Shown piece by piece: positions 58,070-64,000 of a stretch of DNA of 64,000 bases. A program made the translations under genes and the position numbers. The first letter of the stretch is position 1. Every line of letters starts with the position of its first letter. Source of the stretch: Chimonanthus salicifolius (lineage: Eukaryota > Streptophyta > Magnoliopsida > Laurales > Calycanthaceae); assembly GCA_013350335.1 (NCBI GenBank), contig CM023533.1, positions 31,726,869 through 31,790,868 of the forward strand, given 5' to 3'. Below the pieces are notes generated by a model. That model did not search any database. It was not told where the DNA came from and saw nothing but the letters and a program-made list of their open reading frames with translations.

Positions 58070-58452
58070 CAGGGGTGAAACTCGGGTCGGGTTTTGCCCA
58101 AACTCGCATGACCCGACTTGATAATAATGTGGGTTGGGTTATGAAAGTCGGGTCAGAGGGTTGGGCAGAGAAATCAGAAAGCCGTATTGAATTTGGGTCG
58201 GATTAAGTTGAGAGATTTTTAAGTTAACCTGACTCAATCAAACCTGACTCGACTCAGTAAAAAGTAGGCTAAAATAGGTTCAAAATGCGGGTCGGATCGG
58301 GTCGGGTTTGGAGTTGAGTCGGATTATAATTCAGGTCGGGCCAGGTCAAGATATCTGGGTCAAAAGTTTAAGTCAGGACGGGTCTGGTTCCATATTAGTA
58401 ACCGACCGGGTTAGAGTTTGAAAAATCCGGCCCGACGCAGATTTCAGCTCTA
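58070..58452. mobile_element. GGGTCGGG-type MITE (family 3)
   Basis: The target duplications gcaagaca (58062-58069) and gcaaggca (58453-58460) match at 7 of 8 positions. It starts caggggtgaaactcggg and ends gatttcagctcta. Internal gggtcggg and ggtcggatcgggtcggg blocks recur. Confidence 0.82.
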
Positions 58453-59623
58453 GCAAGGCATAACATCGCATAATACATCATCAAAATATTTTCCAATAGA
58501 AAAAGTAATAAGCACCTTTTTATCTCTCATTACCTCATTTCCGAGCTTGAACCATGAAATCTAATATGGTCTGGAAAGCTTCTTGGTTCTCAAGTTGAAA
58601 TGATAAATCACTTCCTGTGCCACTGCATTTCTACAATTTCCATTGTGTATGACAGGTTACAGATCTTGCCTCCCATAGTGCAGAATGAAGCAAAATTTAC
58701 CTAAATTGCCACCTATAAAGGGTGGCGGGCCATACGCATATTGACATTAGCAAGCCCTGTTAATGATCATGTACACTCTTATACTGCCAAATTAAGGATA
58801 TTCAGAATTTTCCACTTTTCTAATTGAATATTTAAAATTCTAAGTACAAGAAATAAGGTCTAGACTCATATTTCATCATTTAAAATCTTCCAATTAACAC
58901 ATTTGTGGCCCAAATTCTTTTTAGATAACCCTCTGTTGAACCTGTCAAGTTTTCGTCAATTTTTTTTATTTTTTTTTGAGCAGTGAAAAAAAATTCATTA
59001 AATAAGAAGGAAGTACAAAGAAAATCAAACAAAAATAGGTCTATAAGAATTAGACCCACATAATAAAGAAAAGTAAGAAGAAATAAATACAAGGAGGAAA
59101 GAGAAATCAAATGAAATAAACTCGAGCAACATGATTGTCAACTTCCAATTTATCAAATTTTAAAGCGATACTAACAATCTCATTTTCAAAATCTTCCCCT
59201 ACTGTGACCTTATCACAAATGCTCCATGATGAGGCTGAAATGCTAATGGTCAAGTGAGGTTATGATGGAGATCCTTTAATTTTATTTTGGATTTTATAAA
59301 TTTAAATATGCGTACATACATGGGTATAGTATCATCATCTAGTATCTCATAATTAAATTCTATAAATTATTTGACATATACTCTCCATCAATATCTCACA
59401 ATCTATTACATTCTCAGTCTGCACATTTATGTCTCAGTAATTATTGCCTTTAATAATTATTATTTTTACCATCGAAAGGCTAGATCAAATTTTAATTGTT
59501 CTGTTTAGTTATATCAAATTTTAAATATTTTTTATCACTTATAATATGTTACTAAAATTTTCATTGTAAACATTAAAGCTACTGTTACCTATGTTATTTT
59601 CCTCAACAATATATAAAACTACG

Positions 59624-59800
59624 AATTCTTTTTATGACTAAGGTGTTCAAGCCTCTTAAAACATCCTACTAATTTCTAAAGCATGTACAAACCTTTCTAT
59701 TAAAAAACACAAGTAATTTTAGAGAGAATGACTCTTTTGAAATAGAATAGAAATCGAGCTCAACACTCTCGCTCCGAGAAACAATCCCTCTATAAACCTA
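59624..59800 (-). mobile_element. SINE-like retroposon, family 2, degenerate copy
   Basis: The left end tttttatgactaaggtgttc is almost identical to the copy at 26859, followed by cctcttaaaacatcctact. The right end and target duplication are unclear. Confidence 0.55.
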
Positions 59801-60325
59801 TAACAATTTATTATGTGTTATACATTTATTTTATTTTCATTTAATTCACTTTTACTTTTATTTTATATATCTATTTATTATTATTTTTAGTTATAAACCT
59901 TGCCCATCAAATAGGTCTTTTGTTGTTAATTTAAAATGATAAAAATTTAAAAGATTTAAATGGGATAGCAATCCTCCCACGGGAGTTTTGTGTAATCTGA
60001 CACGAGTTTTACTGTATTGTTCATTTGTCCTTCGAATCGACTTCGTAGATCACTGACCTTTCCACTGCTATATAAATTGGCTCACTAACCAGATCATTAA
60101 CCGACTCACTGAAATTTAATTAAGTGAGACTGTTTTTTCATAAAGAACAGCAAATTGGATCACTGATTTCTTTTTAAATACTTTCGTACAGTAGTAGAAG
60201 GCTAAAATGGATAATATCATAAATCTCGTATCTCGTTATACAAAATATCCGTGGGAAGATCGACACCATTTAAAAAACATCATTTAATTAATCCAAAATC
60301 ATTATAGGCTCTAATCATCTTTAGT

Positions 60326-60336
60326 GTGGGACCCAC
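60326..60336. promoter_or_regulatory. TCP-type palindrome upstream of MOCS2B
   Basis: GTGGGACCCAC fits the class I TCP consensus GTGGGNCCCAC. It lies about 210 bases before the MOCS2B start codon, a usual position in promoters of housekeeping plant genes. Confidence 0.5.
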
Positions 60337-60544
60337 TTACAGCTGTACCAAATCGTCAACGGACGGTGGCGGTGTGACGCGAGCTCTGTCAAAAAATAAT
60401 GCTCGAAGACTGCGTTACAGTCGTTGGACCTCTCTCGTTTCTCTATTTCTTCCTTTCTCATCGCCCCACCCCAATCCCATCTTTCTTCTGCTCACTCGAT
60501 CTTGAATCGAGACCGTTGATTGGTCGAAATCATCAACTGATCCG

Positions 60545-61135
60545 ATGGCAGAGGAGGACAAGGAGAGAACACTGGTGGAAATCATCGAGGATCCTTCATC
60601 CCCCATCGATCCCATCAAATACACCGACTTCGTAAGCAGTCCCAAATCAGGCGCCATCGCCACTTTCGCCGGCACAACGCGCGACTCCTTCGAAGGGAAG
60701 CGGGTGGTCGAACTACGCTACGAGGCGTACGTGCCGATGGCGATCCGACGGCTTAGATCGATCTGCTCCTCCGCCCGTTCGTCCTGGGACCTGGACGCCA
60801 TCGCCGTCGCCCACCGTCTGGGCATTGTTCCGGTCGGCCAGACCAGCGTATTCGTCGCCGTGTCGGCCGTGCACCGGTCCGACGCGTTGGACGCTTGCAA
60901 GTACCTGATCGACGAGATAAAGGCATCCGTACCGATATGGAAGAAGGAGGTGTACGAAAACGGAGAGGTGTGGAAGGAGAACTCGGAGTTCATGGAGAGT
61001 AGGTTAGCGCTTGGGATTGGAAAGGGTGCGCACGATAAGGGCAGCTGCTGCCGGGGAAAGGTTAAGGTGGGGTGCGTGGACGATGCGGCGCACGTTAGAC
61101 ACGAGCAGGGAGGAGTAGAAGGGAAACTTTCCTAG
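60545..61135 (+). CDS. MOCS2B: Molybdopterin synthase catalytic (large) subunit
   Basis: This MoaE-family protein (CNX6 in Arabidopsis) works with the small MoaD-like subunit to insert dithiolene sulfurs into cyclic pyranopterin monophosphate, giving molybdopterin in the cytosol. The single-exon frame encodes 196 residues. Family landmarks in order are GAIATFAGTTRDSFEGK (36-52), LRYEAYVPMA, the HRLGIVPVGQ block (90-99), VSAVHRSDALDACKYLIDEI and the active-site lysine region VPIWKKEVYENGEVWKEN (129-146). The start is the first ATG of the frame, followed directly by family-like sequence. The C-terminal 45 residues beyond the core are not conserved in MoaE. The GC content is much higher than the flanks, as is common for intronless plant genes. 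The last two codons and the stop lie at the left edge of a duplicated segment. Confidence 0.95.
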   Translation: MAEEDKERTLVEIIEDPSSPIDPIKYTDFVSSPKSGAIATFAGTTRDSFEGKRVVELRYEAYVPMAIRRLRSICSSARSSWDLDAIAVAHRLGIVPVGQTSVFVAVSAVHRSDALDACKYLIDEIKASVPIWKKEVYENGEVWKENSEFMESRLALGIGKGAHDKGSCCRGKVKVGCVDDAAHVRHEQGGVEGKLS

Positions 61136-61336
61136 TCGGGTGAGATTCAGCGGAGGGGTATTTTGCAAATATTCTCTCAATGTTTGTTTTTTCAACTAAT
61201 TATAAAATGTATTTGTAATTTTTGTTTACCAATCAAAATAGCTCTCTTTACGTGCCAATGTTTAAATTGTGACTAAATAATATTCATGTAGGTAGCTAGT
61301 GGGAAGTGGAAGCTAATGATAATATCAAATGTATTT
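61127..61336. repeat. Duplicated segment, left copy (MOCS2B 3' flank)
   Basis: Starting at ctttccta, the last two MOCS2B codons and stop, this stretch is about 95% identical to 63784-64000. My hand alignment gives about 10 substitutions, mostly transitions, plus a 3-bp and a 9-bp length difference. The second copy runs off the window, so the full length is unknown. Offset 2657 bp. Confidence 0.95.
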
Positions 61337-61536
61337 GTTAGAGTTCGGTTAGTGAGACTTCCTAATTAAGACTCTTTGATGAGATATCTTATAAAAATAT
61401 GTGATGCAGGTCAAGAACTCGGGATTTTAAGACGAATCACATAATTGGGCCTGCGTTGGATTCATTGGGTTTGACGTCTACGTTAAAATGGATATGAAAT
61501 ATAACACTAATGTTACTATTAATTGATAATTCAAAC

Positions 61537-61981
61537 CAATGTTATCAAATTTGAATCTATCCGTGGGTTGATGCGCGGGTCAACTGTGATCCAGCTAAAA
61601 TACGGGTTGAGTCATTTTAACACCTTTCTAGATTAAAAATCCTTTTAGACCTGCAGGTCAATCTGGTTTTTTTAATAAAATTGTGCTCCTTGACCCTTAA
61701 AAACCCTTAGTTTCTTTAAATGAAGAAAATAAAAATAAAGATTTTGGTTCTTTTGAAAATATAATTTTTAGATTATTAATTTTTAGTATTTACAATTGGG
61801 TTTGTGAGTAAGAAAAATATTTTTATGAAATATAACTTTAGTTAATAATTTAATATTATTTATAATATTATATTAATAGCACGAGTTTGATCAGGTTTGA
61901 CTATAGGTCAATCCAGTTGAATTTTATTTAACCCTCTTCTTCTAAAATGGGTCATTGCACGGGTTGAGTTTTAAAACATTG
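61537..61981 (-). mobile_element. CAATGTT-ended MITE (family 2), copy C
   Basis: A perfect 8-bp target duplication ATTCAAAC lies at 61529-61536 and 61982-61989. It starts caatgttatcaaattt and ends gttttaaaacattg, i.e. inverted relative to copy B and about 445 bp. It lies within the segment proposed to be tandemly duplicated. Confidence 0.9.
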
Positions 61982-61999
61982 ATTCAAACTATATAATTC

Positions 62000-62003
<4 letters not shown>

Positions 62004-62066
<63 letters not shown>
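62004..62066. repeat. (AT)n microsatellite
   Basis: About 63 bases of perfect AT repeat, just right of the family-2 MITE. Confidence 0.97.
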
Positions 62067-62069
<3 letters not shown>

Positions 62070-63027
62070 TTTTTTTTTGGGTGAGAAAATGCTTTATTTT
62101 GGTACATCAATAAATTCAAACACCTATCCGCTCAAAGGCATAAAATTGAAGAAGAGAAGGTTGTCACTCTCATTACAATTTCCGATCTCTACCTTTCACA
62201 GAAAAATAACATTATATATGCTCTTATTAGAATTAATATAAGGTACAATGTGAAAATTAGAAAATTACTCTGCTTTTGACCAAATCGACAGTACATATCT
62301 CTCATCATCAAGTTTCAAAGAACCTAACACTTTTAACACAGCTCTTATATATATATTTTTTAATAGAACACATTCAGGCCAGGCCCTTGCCATTGTTTAG
62401 AATCTTAAAACATGGACTCAACCCAAGAATATAATGCAAGAGTTCTATCATATTGATTTCACAAAACCCTGAAGTTGTATTAAATTTATTAATCTTTTAA
62501 CTATTCAAAATTCAATTGAGTCGAATCAAATCAGACAAAAATAATACATTCGATGATGGTGATGTAGGATATGTTTTTGGAGCCTACAGCTGATTTTGTT
62601 TTCAGGCATGCAATTGGGCAGCATTAACACTGATAGAATATTCTAAGGTTGGGTTGTTTTGGGCTTCCATTCATTTGGACTTTGGACCAATTCAAATAGA
62701 GAAAGTTTTAGATCCAAAAGCATAAGATTTGAATACACAAAGCATCTGAATTCGTCTGTTCTGTACTTGTACCCGCCGGCATTCAAACTTTACGAGTTTT
62801 TTATTATGTTATGCCTGCAAATCTGTCATCTACTAGCAACCTCACACGGCAACCGAGTGACGAGATTACAAAGTCCATTGAGAAATCAGCCAACTTTTGA
62901 TTTCTTCACGTTGTAGCTTTCTTTTTGTTCTAAAATGATTCACTTAGATATATTCCCTACTACTTTAATATGAAAATCCATCACACCCCTTTTCTGCTTC
63001 TTCCAACACTCTGATCCTCCTGCAACT

Positions 63028-63783
63028 ATGGGAAGAATCCTCACATGGGTGGTCTTTGTTTCACTCCTTTCCTACTCTGCAAACTCCTCCATTCCAGAAG
63101 AGGAGAAGCAGTTACTTCTTGACTTCTTTCAAAAACTCACCGGCAGTGCTCGCCCGACTGATCCCAATTTTGGTTGGAATGCCACCTCTGACCCATGCAC
63201 CGACAACTGGAAAGGCACAAGCTGTGACTCTCAATTCTCTGTCAAGAAAATATTTCTTGAAAACCAGGCTTTCAATGGTGTTCTTTTCTTAAAATCAGTC
63301 TGCTCGTTGCAATCGCTCACTCTCTTGAGCATTCAGAACAACAGCATCAGTGGAGAGATATCAGAAGACATTGGTAACTGTAGGCAACTGACCCACCTGC
63401 TTGTCAATGACAACAAATTTTCAGGAAATGTCCAGGCGTCTCTCTCGCACTTGAATAACCTGAAGAGGCTTTCTATCTCAAACAATGACTTTTCTGGTCA
63501 GTTACCTGATTTGTCCAAGATTTCGGGGCTAATATCGTTTCTTGGTCAGAAGAATCAACTCAGTGGGAGCATACCGGAGTTAGATTTCACCAACCTTCAG
63601 CAATTCAATGTCTCTTTTAACAAACTCACTGGTCCTGTTCCTAAACCAGCCAGTCGTTTTGATCTAAGCAGCTTCGATGGGAATCCTGGGTTGTGTGGAA
63701 AACCACTGCCAAATCCATGTACACCTCCAAAGAAGCGGTCAAAAATCTCGAAAGGAGAACGAGTTCTCATGTTCTTAAATTAG
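63028..63783 (+). CDS. Truncated LRR receptor-kinase ectodomain (subfamily III-like)
   Basis: 251 residues: a signal peptide (about 1-20, MGRILTWVVFVSLLSYSANS), an LRR N-terminal cap (FGWNATSDPCTDNWKGTSCD), then LRRs including LSIQNNSISGEI, LLVNDNKFSGNV, LSISNNDFSGQLPDL and FNVSFNKLTGPVP, and the capping SFDGNPGLCGKPLPNPC. Relatives are LRR-III receptor-like kinases with a transmembrane segment and kinase domain right after this point. Here the frame ends at KGERVLMFLN* exactly where a duplicated copy of the MOCS2B 3' flank begins (63784). The product would be secreted and soluble, without membrane anchor or kinase. It may be a dead partial copy or a decoy-like protein; expression is unknown. 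The probable intact gene should lie right of the window. Confidence 0.88.
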   Translation: MGRILTWVVFVSLLSYSANSSIPEEEKQLLLDFFQKLTGSARPTDPNFGWNATSDPCTDNWKGTSCDSQFSVKKIFLENQAFNGVLFLKSVCSLQSLTLLSIQNNSISGEISEDIGNCRQLTHLLVNDNKFSGNVQASLSHLNNLKRLSISNNDFSGQLPDLSKISGLISFLGQKNQLSGSIPELDFTNLQQFNVSFNKLTGPVPKPASRFDLSSFDGNPGLCGKPLPNPCTPPKKRSKISKGERVLMFLN

Positions 63784-64000
63784 CTTTCCTAATCGGGTGA
63801 GATTCAGTTGAGGGGTATTTTGCCAATATTCTCTCGATGTTTGTTTTTTCAACTAATTATAAAATGTATTTGTAATTTTTGTTTATCAATCAAAATAGCT
63901 TTCTTTATATGCCAATGTTTAAATTGTGACTTAATATTCATGTTGGTAGCTAGTGGGAAGTGGAAGAAGCTCTGGCTAATGATAATATCAAATGTATTTG
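63784..64000. repeat. Duplicated segment, right copy (fused to the LRR gene)
   Basis: From ctttcctaatcgggtgag onward it follows 61127-61336 to the window edge. Its left boundary coincides with the premature end of the LRR reading frame. Confidence 0.95.

Larger units (their letters stand above)
52984..60325. other. 7.3-kb AT-rich intergenic region
   Basis: Apart from the SDR 3' UTR at the left and the MOCS2B promoter at the right, only mobile elements were recognised: a TRIM-like piece, a Stowaway MITE, SINEs and family-1 and family-3 MITEs. Nothing definite was seen in 56.2-57.1 kb or 58.5-59.6 kb. Confidence 0.7.
61137..63027. other. Spacer between MOCS2B and the truncated LRR gene
   Basis: It contains the MOCS2B 3' flank, a family-2 MITE (61537), an AT microsatellite (62004) and, in the last 100-200 bases, the putative promoter/leader of the LRR gene. 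No other coding sequence was recognised. Confidence 0.7.

Overview
This 64-kb window is nuclear DNA from a flowering plant. The evidence is spliced genes with large AT-rich introns (GT-AG, plus one apparent GC-AG), plant-type gene families, an intact Ty1/copia retrotransposon, and many small TIR elements and SINEs. Nothing bacterial was seen. The species cannot be named from the sequence alone.

Genes, left to right. (1) The 3' part of a spermidine synthase gene (+, 852-8652; the first exon lies off the left edge). (2) A conserved multi-pass membrane protein gene (-, 25384-12530), with a SHxxLDH motif like bacterial YdjM-type membrane hydrolases. Its first coding exon is split by a complete Ty1/copia element (20020-25322) with identical LTRs, a 5-bp target duplication and an intact gag-pol frame. 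(3) A class II trehalose-6-phosphate synthase-like gene of the TPS8-10 type (+, leader exon near 39.4-39.76 kb, CDS 43121-46700), with an upstream ORF just before the main start. (4) A five-exon tropinone-reductase-like short-chain dehydrogenase (+, 50931-52983). (5) An intronless molybdopterin synthase large subunit gene, MOCS2B/CNX6 (+, 60545-61135). (6) A leucine-rich-repeat receptor-kinase ectodomain (+, 63028-63783) that stops just before the expected membrane segment. The stop lies at a duplication junction: from 63784 onward the DNA is a second copy of the MOCS2B 3' flank from 61127 onward.

The rest is accessory DNA. Three families of short non-autonomous TIR elements with 8-bp target duplications (hAT-like) recur: an ATCGGCC-rich family (including one copy nested in another), a CAATGTT-ended family, and a GGGTCGGG-rich family. 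Two SINE families are present, all copies on the minus strand. There are also a Harbinger-type and a Stowaway-type MITE, TRIM-like LTR/PBS remnants, LINE relics and many microsatellites. An isolated GC-rich stretch with G-boxes and a TCP-type site at 31.3-31.8 kb looks like a promoter, but I could not attach it to a gene.

The genes are unrelated housekeeping or regulatory loci and form no pathway or cluster. The most informative signals are structural: a very recent retrotransposon hit in a conserved gene, a segmental duplication that made a truncated receptor, and insertions dated by nesting and target duplications. Exon boundaries were derived by hand from reading frame, splice dinucleotides and family similarity recalled from memory. 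No search or alignment program was run.
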